From: Acidobacteriota bacterium
GTDB taxonomy: Bacteria; Acidobacteriota; Terriglobia; Terriglobales; Acidobacteriaceae
Direction: 5' to 3'
NCBI GenBank assembly: GCA_021782675.1
Contig: JAJXUS010000154.1
Location: 1-5,771, forward strand
Length of the DNA: 5,771 bases
Shown here piece by piece: positions 1 to 5,771 of the stretch. The translations under genes and the position numbers were made by a program. Numbering within the stretch: the stretch's first letter is position 1; the number at the start of each line of letters is the position of its first letter. The notes below the pieces were generated by a model. That model was not told the origin of the DNA and ran no database searches. It was given only the letters and a program-made list of their open reading frames with translations.

Positions 1-1111
1 GCCAGTCGTAATACTTGCCCTCAATGGGATTGGTCAGCGGCCTTCCCTGCGAGTGGCAGTTAATGCATGTGTCATTCGCCGCCACGGAATCCATCTGCGC
101 CGGATTCAGGATGTTGCTCCGTGTGGGATGCGCCACATGCGCGCTGCCGGGACCGTGGCAACGCTCGCAGCCGACGTTCCATTCCGCGACCTGCCTGGTG
201 TGGATGTTGTAATCGACGGAATGACAACCGTCGCAGGTTGGGCCAGTAGGCCGTTGCATGTTGTCCGGCGGATAGAGATGCGCCCACCAGTCGGCTCCCT
301 GTGAGGGTGTGACGTATCTGAGCCATTTGTGATTGCCGATGTCCCACTGCACCGGCAGGGGGTAATAATTGTCGCCAACTTTGGTGAAATACCGCTGCTT
401 CCAGATACTGCCGTAGACAAAGGCAACCTGCTCTTTGGTGAACGGTGCTACATGGTTCGTCGCGAGATCGGGAAGAATGGCATCGGGATGCGTCCTCGGA
501 TCACGCACCACATTGGCCATCGGCGTCTTTTTCCAGCGCTCGTAAATATCGGCATGGCATCTTTCGCAGGCTTCGGAGCCGACGTAGTGCGCCGAAGTGA
601 CAGCGGAGGCTTGTTGCTGCAACTCCGACTTTGAAAGCCGATGAAGGCTGCGCACAAAGAGTGTGAGTTTCCAACTCTCCGGACCGGAGATTCTGTGCGG
701 ACTGCCGAGGGCCGGCATGCCGCTCAGTTGGATCCCGTTCTCGATGATGTAGTGGATTTCGCCATCCGTCATATTTTGCGTAGCGGCAGCTCGAAGGTCC
801 GGCACGCGCGGGTACTCATGCAAACCGATCTGCGTCTTGCCGCTGCCGTCGATGCCGTGACAGACCGCGCACCGTGAGAAAAACTTCTGACGCCCTTGTT
901 CGAATGCTTCGGAATCGCCGGTGAAGGGGTTTTTCTTTTGCCGTTCCTGCCGGGGAATAGCGAGGTTTCGCAGGTCACGGGCTACGGTGGTCTCAAAGGC
1001 CGATGGCGTCGAAGTGGCACGAAAGCCCCGCAACAGGAAAAATATCAGGCAGAGAACTCCGATGGCCAGGAATCCGAGAATCGTTGCGAGTATTGGCTTC
1101 CATGACCGCAT
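1..1111 (-). CDS. Membrane-anchored multiheme cytochrome c (cytochrome c554-like), 3' end off the window
   Basis: The minus strand is open without a stop from an ATG at 1109-1111 to the left edge, giving 370 residues with the C-terminus missing. Residues 5-28 form one hydrophobic segment after a short basic N-terminus, so the protein is probably a signal anchor holding a periplasmic domain. Five CxxCH heme c motifs are visible: CAVCH at 81-85, CERCH at 182-186, CDGCH at 293-297, CERCH at 315-319 and CINCH at 349-353. The first lies in a class-I-like monoheme domain (about 65-160), where Met132 in GMPAL is the likely distal ligand. From YVGSEACERCH (177-186) on, the sequence resembles the cytochrome c554 family (recalled similarity). 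The expected role is periplasmic electron transfer; the donor and acceptor are unknown. A GGAGG lies about 15 nt before the ATG, rather far, so the exact start is only fairly sure. More hemes or a TPR tail may follow outside the window. Confidence 0.88.
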   Translation of the reverse strand, partial: MRSWKPILATILGFLAIGVLCLIFFLLRGFRATSTPSAFETTVARDLRNLAIPRQERQKKNPFTGDSEAFEQGRQKFFSRCAVCHGIDGSGKTQIGLHEYPRVPDLRAAATQNMTDGEIHYIIENGIQLSGMPALGSPHRISGPESWKLTLFVRSLHRLSKSELQQQASAVTSAHYVGSEACERCHADIYERWKKTPMANVVRDPRTHPDAILPDLATNHVAPFTKEQVAFVYGSIWKQRYFTKVGDNYYPLPVQWDIGNHKWLRYVTPSQGADWWAHLYPPDNMQRPTGPTCDGCHSVDYNIHTRQVAEWNVGCERCHGPGSAHVAHPTRSNILNPAQMDSVAANDTCINCHSQGRPLTNPIEGKYYDW

Positions 1112-1169
1112 TTCTGTTTTCCCGAGCCTCCGCCTACTTATGACCAGCAGGCCGCATGACCTTCAGCAC

Positions 1170-1199
1170 AAGATAGACGCAGTGGAAAGGGGCAGGCAA
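1170..1199 (-). promoter_or_regulatory. Weak candidate promoter for the multiheme cytochrome gene
   Basis: On the minus strand, TTGCCT (1194-1199) and TATCTT (1170-1175) each match the sigma-70 consensus at 4 of 6 positions, with an 18-nt spacer. They would start a transcript about 50 nt before the cytochrome ATG. The rest of the 1112-1260 gap is AT-richer next to the esterase stop. It includes a weak interrupted stem (AGGATATC at 1243-1250 with GATAT at 1256-1260) without a U-tract, so I do not call a terminator. The matches are modest and this is an inference. Confidence 0.22.
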
Positions 1200-1260
1200 T
1201 CGTGCGTGATCCTGACTTAACAGAATACATGTTATCGGACATAGGATATCGAAGAGATAT

Positions 1261-2898
1261 TTATCCTTTTCCTCCGTTTTCTGCCATAGATGCATGATTT
1301 GGCTGGGCTTTCCATTTCTCCTGCAGGAATAGATACCGCGCCCGATGTTGATCCGGCCGTGCCTGTGAGAGCGGCGCAAGATGCAGCACCTGCCACTCCG
1401 GCGCGTCGTACTGCGGCCAGTCCGGCAGCCCGGCTCCGTTGGGATTGCCGGTCAGCGCGAAGTTCACCCAGTAGGTCTGCATCTCCTCGGACAGCTTGTA
1501 GTCCCCCGGCCGCCAGTGCGCGCCACGGCGGGAGTCGAGATTGCCAAACACATACTCGATGTCATCGGAGTGAAAGGCACCCAGCGAGGCTGGATGGTTG
1601 GGGTCGCCTGGTGACGGCTGGTCAAATCGGTAGCGGTAGACGGGAGCGCCGCCGGTCTTGACCTGCTGCTCCAGCCACTCCCAGGTGGAGTACGCGATGA
1701 AGCGGTCGCCCTCGTAGTCCAGGATGGCGCGGCCCGCCTCGGGGTCGCTGGTGGCGTGGTATACCCTCAGCCACTCCGGAGCGTCCGCGCCAAATTCTTT
1801 CTGCGCGAGCGTCTGCATCCCGGCCAGGTCGGGCGGGATGCGCAGCCCGGCCATCGCGAATGCGCCCTCATCGCGGTTCCAGCCAGCCAGCAGCGGCACG
1901 TGGGCCTGTTTGCCAGCCGCGTAGATGGCCGCCGGGGATTGCGGCAGAAAATAGCCGTCCACGTTGGGCCAGCCGACGGCGAACAGACCGCCGTGTGGCC
2001 AGTGGATGGCTTTGCCCATGAGCGTGGTGGCCGGCATGGCGCGCAATTGCGCCAGGGTGCAGGCGCCGCAGGCCCACTGGGCAAAGGTCGTGCCGCGCTG
2101 TTCGCTGGTGGCCAGGGACGGCCAGTCACGGCCAGCCGTGCGGAAGGCGCCGCCGCTCTCACCCATGGCGCGGGCAAACAGGCCAATGGAGCCGGGCGCA
2201 GCCATCTGCGCGCTGACGGAAATAGAGCCCGCGGACTCGCCGAAGATGGTCACGTTCTTCGGGTCGCCACCGAAGGCGTGGATATTCTGCCGCACCCAGC
2301 GCAGCGCGGCCGCCTGATCCATCAGGCCATAGTTCCCTGCGGCCTTTTGCGGCGATTCCGCGGCCAGCGCGGGATGCGCGAAGAAGCCGAAGAGGCCGAG
2401 CCGGTAGTTCATGGAAACAACGATGACGCCAAGCCGCGCGAGATTGGTTCCATCCTGCCGCGGCTCCGAGGTACCGCCGGTGATGAAGCCGCCGCCGAAG
2501 ATCCAGACCATCACCGGAAGAAGTTTGCAGGCGGGATGCGCCGGACGCCAGATGTTGAGCGTCAGGCAGTCTTCCGACGGCCCTGGATCGCGGAAGTACA
2601 TATCCGGATAAAAATGCGGCTGCACGCAGCGCGCGCCAAACTGCGTGGCGGAACGTGTGCCACGCCACGCAGCGACGGGCTGCGGCGGCTGCCAGCGCAA
2701 CGGGCCGACCGGCGGCGCGGCGTAGGGAATGCCGAGGTATTCGACGACCTGTCCGTCGCTTGAAAGCGCACCCTGCAGCTTGCCGCTGGCAACGCGCGCA
2801 CGCGGGCCATGATGACCGAACGCAAACAACGGAGCGGCGGCCAGGAGGCACAGGGCCAGCAGCGAGGCGCGCAGCGGCGAGTGCGTACGATCAGGCAT
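1261..2898 (-). CDS. Secreted type-B carboxylesterase (alpha/beta hydrolase)
   Basis: This 545-residue protein hydrolyses carboxylic esters; the natural substrate cannot be read from the sequence. Residues 1-28 look like a Sec signal peptide, with Arg in the n-region, a Leu/Ala-rich core and probable cleavage near AFG|HH, so the enzyme should act outside the cytoplasm. Type-B landmarks appear in order: GIPYAAPPVGPLRW near 57-69, the SEDCLTLN block at 108-115, the oxyanion-hole glycines in FGGGF (134-138), the nucleophile elbow FGESAG with Ser222, the acidic residue Glu344 in NRDEG, and His443 in GAFHSDD. Cys91 and Cys111 are placed like the conserved family disulfide. The length is normal and no break is seen. 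I chose the ATG at 2896-2898 because GGAGG lies 6 nt before it; an ATG at 2902-2904 would directly abut that GGAGG. The start overlaps the end of the acyl-CoA synthetase gene by 8 bp, so the two were probably co-transcribed. Confidence 0.93.
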   Translation of the reverse strand: MPDRTHSPLRASLLALCLLAAAPLFAFGHHGPRARVASGKLQGALSSDGQVVEYLGIPYAAPPVGPLRWQPPQPVAAWRGTRSATQFGARCVQPHFYPDMYFRDPGPSEDCLTLNIWRPAHPACKLLPVMVWIFGGGFITGGTSEPRQDGTNLARLGVIVVSMNYRLGLFGFFAHPALAAESPQKAAGNYGLMDQAAALRWVRQNIHAFGGDPKNVTIFGESAGSISVSAQMAAPGSIGLFARAMGESGGAFRTAGRDWPSLATSEQRGTTFAQWACGACTLAQLRAMPATTLMGKAIHWPHGGLFAVGWPNVDGYFLPQSPAAIYAAGKQAHVPLLAGWNRDEGAFAMAGLRIPPDLAGMQTLAQKEFGADAPEWLRVYHATSDPEAGRAILDYEGDRFIAYSTWEWLEQQVKTGGAPVYRYRFDQPSPGDPNHPASLGAFHSDDIEYVFGNLDSRRGAHWRPGDYKLSEEMQTYWVNFALTGNPNGAGLPDWPQYDAPEWQVLHLAPLSQARPDQHRARYLFLQEKWKAQPNHASMAENGGKG

Positions 2899-2909
2899 CG
2901 GCATCCTCC
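2891..2909 (-). promoter_or_regulatory. Ribosome binding site and stop/start overlap joining synthetase and esterase
   Basis: On the minus strand, GGAGG (2905-2909) is followed after 6 nt by the esterase ATG (2896-2898). The synthetase stop TGA (2891-2893) lies inside the second and third esterase codons, so ATGCCTGA is shared by both genes. This arrangement decides the esterase start and suggests translational coupling. The Shine-Dalgarno sequence is strong enough for independent initiation as well. Confidence 0.72.
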
Positions 2910-4647
2910 AGCCACAGAATCTGTTGATGGCGCTGCTCCCACGCTGCGAAGTTGGCGCCATAATGCAGTTCGATCACGGCGCGGCGTACCTTCAACGTGG
3001 GGGTCAAAAATCCGTTGGCCGTGGTCCAGGGATGCGCGGTGATCGCCAGAAAGCGCAGGTGCTCATGCGCGCTGAGCTGGGCATTGACGCGCTCCATGTC
3101 CTGGATCAAAGCCTGCTCAATCTTGCTGCGCTGCTCGGTGGTTTGGCTGGCAGCGAGTTTCTCCGGCGGCAGAACGGCGAGCGCAAACGGGCCGGCCATG
3201 CCGGAGCCGAGCACTCAGACCGCTTCATACTGGCCACCGGCACTCAGCAGGCTTTCAATCTGCGCCGGGTAGACGTACTTCCCTTTCGCGGTCTTGAACT
3301 CCTCTTTAAGACGGCCGATGATGCGCAGACGTCCCACTTCGTCGATGACGCCGCGATCGCCGGTGCGGAAGAAGCCGTCGGTGGTGAAGCTGTGCTGCGT
3401 GGCTGCGTCATCGCGGTAGTAGCCGAGAAAATTCATCGCGCCGCGGATTTGAATCTCTCCATCGGCGGCGATGCGCGTCTCGCAGTAGCGGCTGGAGTCA
3501 CCCACGTAGCCGATGCGCAGATGGCCAGGCAGCGTGGCATGCGTGATGCCACTCTCAGTCATGCCGTAGCCTTCAATCAGGTTGAGGCCGAGCGCGCGGT
3601 ACCAGCGCAGCAAATCCGTACTGAGGGGTGCTGCGCCCGAGGCAGCGAGCTGCACCGTATCCAGTCCGAGCTGCGCGAGGATGTGGCGGCCGACGATGCC
3701 GCGAAGAACAGGAATGCGCAGCAGGGTGCGCAGCAGCGTGGGGGAAAGCTTCTCATGCACGCCCTGCTGAAAGCGCGTAAGCAGGCGCGGGATGGTGAAG
3801 AAGATGGTCGGCTGCGCCGTTTTCAAATCGCGCAGAAAGGTCTGCTGGCTTTCGACGAAGAAGATCTGCATGCGCAGATAGAGCGACGTGGCTTCCACAA
3901 TGGCACGCTCCGCAATGTGCGCGAGCGGCAGATAAGAGACGATGCGGGCGCCTTCAGCGGTCTCCGGCGGAACGGCGGGCAGCACGGATTTTGCCATGAG
4001 CGCGACGGACTGAAAGGTCTGCATCACGCCCTTGGGCTGGCCGGTGGTGCCGGAGGTGTAGATGATGGTGGCAACTTCCTGCCAGCCGCGCACGGGTTCG
4101 CCGGGCAATGGCGCCTGCTCGCGGATGATGGCCTCCCACCGGAACGCGCCGGAGACGCGTTCAGCTTGGGGGAGATTGGGCAGCTCGATAACCGGCATGG
4201 ATGCCGAGCGGGCGCGCGCGGTGACGCACTCGAAGGTCTGGTCGGTGGGCCCAAGGACACACGCGACGGGCTGGCAGTGATCGAGGATGGCGGCAAGCGT
4301 GCTCTCGCGGATGGCCGCGTATACAGGCACGCTGACATGGCCAGCCTCCAGATGGCAAAGTCCGCCATGATCCACCAGGCGCAGTTTTTTGAGAGCAGCA
4401 GAATGTGCGAGCCGGGCGGAAAGTTCTGCGCCTTGAGGAATGCAGCCATGCGGCGCGACTCTTCGACGGCGGCTCGCCAGGTCCACGTGCGCGCGCCGGC
4501 CGGCAAGGGCTGGTGGAGATATGGCCGGTCGGCCCACTCCCTCTCGCGGCGGTACAGCGTTTCGAGCGGAAGCTCGGAGGCATCCAGCGCAGGGCGCTGC
4601 AGTTCCTCCCGGATGGTGGGACTCGCAAGCGAATGGGGATCGGTCAT
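2891..4647 (-). pseudogene. Long-chain acyl-CoA synthetase (AMP-forming), broken by a frameshift and an in-frame TGA
   Basis: With both breaks repaired this would be a cytoplasmic fatty acid-CoA ligase of about 585 residues, the usual size for the FadD15/COG1022 type. It would activate fatty acids through an acyl-adenylate. Residues 1-100 run from the ATG at 4645-4647 to ATC TGG; the frame then shifts by one missing base between 4347 and 4346. The next frame (4345-3218) carries the ATP-binding P-loop YTSGTTGQPKG (197-207), GYGMTE (360-365), the ribose-binding FRTGD (427-431), GRLKE (445-449) and the lysine-rich KTAKGKYVYP (452-461). An in-frame TGA at 3215-3217 (codon 478) is followed in the same frame by 107 residues of the C-terminal subdomain, beginning VLGSGMAGPFALAVL. 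Family features are preserved on all three pieces, so the breaks are recent or are sequence errors. The start has no clear Shine-Dalgarno; it was chosen because the N-terminus MTDPHSLASP fits the family. The gene heads a minus-strand unit with the esterase, divergent from tetR. Confidence 0.88.
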
Positions 4648-4658
4648 AGTCGGCGGCA

Positions 4659-4677
4659 GCGTGGCGAAGACCCACGC
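4659..4677. repeat. Inverted repeat just upstream of the synthetase start
   Basis: GCGTGG (4659-4664) and CCACGC (4672-4677) are perfect 6-bp inverted arms around a 7-nt spacer. The inner end of the repeat lies 11 nt before the synthetase ATG. It could be a binding site for the adjacent TetR protein, or a hairpin in the synthetase mRNA leader. Chance occurrence in GC-rich DNA is also possible. Confidence 0.4.
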
Positions 4678-4691
4678 ACAAACCTTCTGGC

Positions 4692-4720
4692 TTTGTACTA
4701 CACCGGCGGTTACATTTCCA
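4692..4720 (-). promoter_or_regulatory. Candidate promoter for the synthetase-esterase unit
   Basis: On the minus strand, TGGAAA (4715-4720) and TACAAA (4692-4697) match the sigma-70 -35 and -10 elements at 4 of 6 positions each, with an ideal 17-nt spacer. The -10 element overlaps TGTACTACA (4694-4702), a small palindrome with 4-bp arms around one base, which could be part of an operator. The position, about 45 nt before the synthetase ATG in the divergent intergenic region, is sensible. The evidence is by eye only. Confidence 0.27.
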
Positions 4721-4757
4721 TTGCAGGATTTACGGCTGCTGAATTCCACCTGCGACA

Positions 4758-5423
4758 ATGGCTGACGTGAGCACTTCCACAAAATCGTCCACGAAACCCT
4801 GGAAGTCCTTCCAGGTGCGCAAACGCGACACGGAAGTGAAGCGGGATGCGGTGCTGCTGACCGCCGCGCATCTTTTCCTGGAGCAGGGCTACCGCCGCAC
4901 TGCGATGAGCCAGCTGGCCGACCGGCTGAAGATTACCAAGCCCGCGTTGTACCACTACTTCCACAATAAGGAAGAGATCGTCATCGAGTGCTACCGTCGC
5001 GGGATTGCGCTGATTGAAAGCAGTCTGCAAACTGCAGACGCCGGTCAGACCTGCGGCCTGGATAAGCTGCGTGTCTATGTGGAAGCCTACGCGACGGCCG
5101 TTGTACGCTACGAGTTTGGCCGCTGCGTAGCGTGGCTGGACGATGGCGAGCTCTCCGCGGTGGCGCAACGCGAGGTGCGCTCCTTAAAGCGGCGAATCGA
5201 CGCGACTCTGCGCGGGTTCATCGCGGAAGGCCAGCGCGATGGTTCCCTTGGTGCCTGCGACCCCAAGCTCGCGGCCTTTGCCATTGCGGGTGCGGTGAAC
5301 TGGATCGGCGTCTGGTACCAACCCGGAGGGCCGCTTTCGCCCGAGGCAATTGGACGGCAGTATGCCGAGCTGCTGACGAATGGCCTGCGCCGCCGTGCGG
5401 AGAGCCCACAAACCACCGCTTGA
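4758..5423 (+). CDS. TetR/AcrR-family transcriptional regulator, probably of fatty acid metabolism
   Basis: This 221-residue DNA-binding repressor has the typical TetR length. Residues about 28-75 form the N-terminal helix-turn-helix domain: KRDAVLLTAAHLFLEQGY, then TAMSQLADRLKI, then the recognition helix KPALYHYFHNKEE (61-73). Residues about 80-210 form the ligand-binding, dimerising domain. It ends in a NWIGVWYQPGGPLSPE block (181-196) that I recall from TetR proteins of lipid and steroid catabolism such as the KstR2 type. A 27-residue Ser/Thr/Lys-rich extension precedes the HTH. The ATG at 4758 lacks a Shine-Dalgarno; a GTG at 4815, preceded by GGAAG, is an alternative start that keeps the whole HTH. 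The gene is divergent from an acyl-CoA synthetase and is followed by a beta-oxidation dehydrogenase. From this context I infer an acyl-CoA-type ligand and control of these neighbours; the sequence alone does not show the ligand. Confidence 0.93.
   Translation: MADVSTSTKSSTKPWKSFQVRKRDTEVKRDAVLLTAAHLFLEQGYRRTAMSQLADRLKITKPALYHYFHNKEEIVIECYRRGIALIESSLQTADAGQTCGLDKLRVYVEAYATAVVRYEFGRCVAWLDDGELSAVAQREVRSLKRRIDATLRGFIAEGQRDGSLGACDPKLAAFAIAGAVNWIGVWYQPGGPLSPEAIGRQYAELLTNGLRRRAESPQTTA
4798..4815. repeat. Perfect 8-bp-arm palindrome inside the tetR 5' coding region
   Basis: CCTGGAAG (4798-4805) and CTTCCAGG (4808-4815) are perfect inverted arms separated by TC, 18 bp in total. The repeat covers roughly codons 14-20 of tetR, just before the HTH-coding part. 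Its size and symmetry fit a TetR-type operator, so autoregulation by a roadblock or at the start site is possible. It also overlaps the region just before the alternative GTG start at 4815. The function is inferred. Confidence 0.45.
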
Positions 5424-5443
5424 AGCTGTGCTGGTGGGACGTT

Positions 5444-5471
5444 TTGACAAACTTACCCGGCGTTCAGTAAT
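5444..5471 (+). promoter_or_regulatory. Candidate promoter giving a short-leader or leaderless dehydrogenase mRNA
   Basis: TTGACA (5444-5449) is a perfect -35 consensus, followed after 16 nt by AGTAAT (5466-5471), a 4-of-6 match to the -10 consensus. A start about 7 nt downstream would lie only a few bases before the ATG at 5481. That would agree with the lack of any Shine-Dalgarno there. The 57-bp gap after tetR therefore may carry its own promoter, although read-through from tetR remains possible. Confidence 0.4.
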
Positions 5472-5480
5472 CTGCTGGCC

Positions 5481-5771
5481 ATGGCGGGAAGCGATTCGAT
5501 TCGTAAGGCCGCAGTTCTGGGTGCAGGAATCATGGGTGCGCGCATCGCGGCGCACATTGCAAACGCCGGGTTCCCTGTGCTGCTGCTGGATCTGCCCACA
5601 GCCGGCGAAGGTGGCCGCAATCGTCTGGTGGAGCGCGCCCTGGCCGAACTTGCCCGCAGCAAGCCGCCGGCGTTTACCGATCCTCGATTTCTGTCCCGCA
5701 TCGCCACCGGAAATTTCGAGGACGATCTGCCGAAGCTCCGGGAATGCGACTGGGTGGTCGAGGCAGTCGCA
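5481..5771 (+). CDS. 3-hydroxyacyl-CoA dehydrogenase, FadN/FadB-like, 5' part only
   Basis: The first 97 codons are present and the frame is open to the right edge. The start of an NAD-binding Rossmann fold is clear: AAVLGAGIMGARIAAHIANAG (residues 10-30) contains the GxGxxG loop. LLLDLP follows at the end of strand two, whose Asp should contact the NAD ribose. FEDDLPKLRECDWVVEAVA (79-97) matches the family block leading into the second half of the nucleotide-binding fold. The enzyme oxidises 3-hydroxyacyl-CoA to 3-ketoacyl-CoA in beta-oxidation, in the cytoplasm. The wording of the N-terminus, including the KPPAFTD and GNFEDD stretches, resembles Bacillus FadN (YusL) as I recall it. In that group an enoyl-CoA hydratase domain follows, giving about 800 residues; this cannot be seen here. 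It lies on the same strand as tetR, 57 bp downstream. Confidence 0.92.
   Translation, partial: MAGSDSIRKAAVLGAGIMGARIAAHIANAGFPVLLLDLPTAGEGGRNRLVERALAELARSKPPAFTDPRFLSRIATGNFEDDLPKLRECDWVVEAVA

Noticed and set aside
1243..1267. Hairpin next to the esterase stop (AGGATATC at 1243-1250 with GATAT at 1256-1260 and CCT at 1265-1267) as a terminator
   Set aside because: The stem is AT-rich and interrupted by a bulge, and no U-tract follows on the minus strand.
1756..2763. A plus-strand open frame of 335 codons antisense to the carboxylesterase
   Set aside because: The sense strand has a complete catalytic triad, a signal peptide and a good ribosome binding site. The antisense product is Arg/Gly/Ala-rich without recognisable motifs.
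2899..2961. Longer esterase starting at 2961
   Set aside because: The extra 21 residues lie before a normal signal peptide and would overlap the synthetase C-terminus by 71 bp. The ATG at 2896-2898 has an ideally spaced GGAGG.
3192..3217. TGA followed by a small hairpin, considered as a selenocysteine insertion site
   Set aside because: The stem is only 5 bp with a 3-nt AUG loop about 10 nt after the TGA, unlike the usual bacterial SECIS. No selenoprotein is known to me in this family, and a second lesion in the same gene favours decay or error.
3215..3217. Alternative genetic code with TGA as a sense codon
   Set aside because: TGA is the natural terminator of tetR (5421-5423) and of the synthetase end (2891-2893). 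TGG is used normally for Trp, and no other in-frame TGA interrupts the neighbouring genes.
2924..4765. A plus-strand open frame of 613 codons lying antisense to almost the whole synthetase gene, unbroken where the sense gene is broken
   Set aside because: Its translation has no recognisable domain and looks like the mirror of GC-rich sense codons. The minus strand carries clear adenylate-forming motifs. Long antisense frames are common in such DNA.
5405..5445. Possible terminator after tetR (CCACC at 5413-5417 pairing with GGTGG at 5433-5437, then GACGTTTT)
   Set aside because: The stem is only 5 bp with a 15-nt loop, and the T-run is 4 bases and offset. It is too weak to call.

Overview
The window looks like an ordinary chromosomal stretch from a GC-rich Gram-negative bacterium. 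My best guess is an Acidobacteriota member (Acidobacteriaceae-like). That guess rests on recalled protein flavour: a multiheme c554-type cytochrome, an exported type-B carboxylesterase, a TetR regulator of the lipid-metabolism type, and a FadN-like 3-hydroxyacyl-CoA dehydrogenase. No marker gene in the window proves it. I see no tRNA, rRNA, CRISPR array, insertion sequence or integron.

Layout, left to right. Positions 1-1111 (minus strand) hold the N-terminal 370 residues of a membrane-anchored multiheme cytochrome c with five CxxCH motifs; its C-terminus lies off the left edge. A gap of 149 bp (1112-1260) holds a weak candidate promoter. An intact secreted type-B carboxylesterase occupies 1261-2898 (minus). 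It overlaps by 8 bp the end of a long-chain acyl-CoA synthetase gene, 2891-4647 (minus). The synthetase reading frame is broken twice as given: one base is missing near 4346/4347, and an in-frame TGA lies at 3215-3217. After a 110-bp divergent intergenic region, a TetR-family regulator (4758-5423, plus) is followed by the first 97 codons of a FadN/FadB-type 3-hydroxyacyl-CoA dehydrogenase (5481 to the right edge, plus).

How the genes may work together (inference). The exported esterase would release carboxylic acids from esters, the synthetase would activate fatty acids with CoA, and the dehydrogenase would oxidise them in beta-oxidation. The TetR protein sits between the two arms, where a regulator sensing acyl-CoA would be expected. 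Short inverted repeats near both divergent starts are possible operators. The cytochrome appears to be a separate unit for respiratory electron transfer.

I did not find a convincing undescribed system. The points most worth a second look are the doubly broken synthetase frame, the fusion of a Met-ligated monoheme domain to a c554-like domain in the cytochrome, and the palindrome inside the first codons of tetR.
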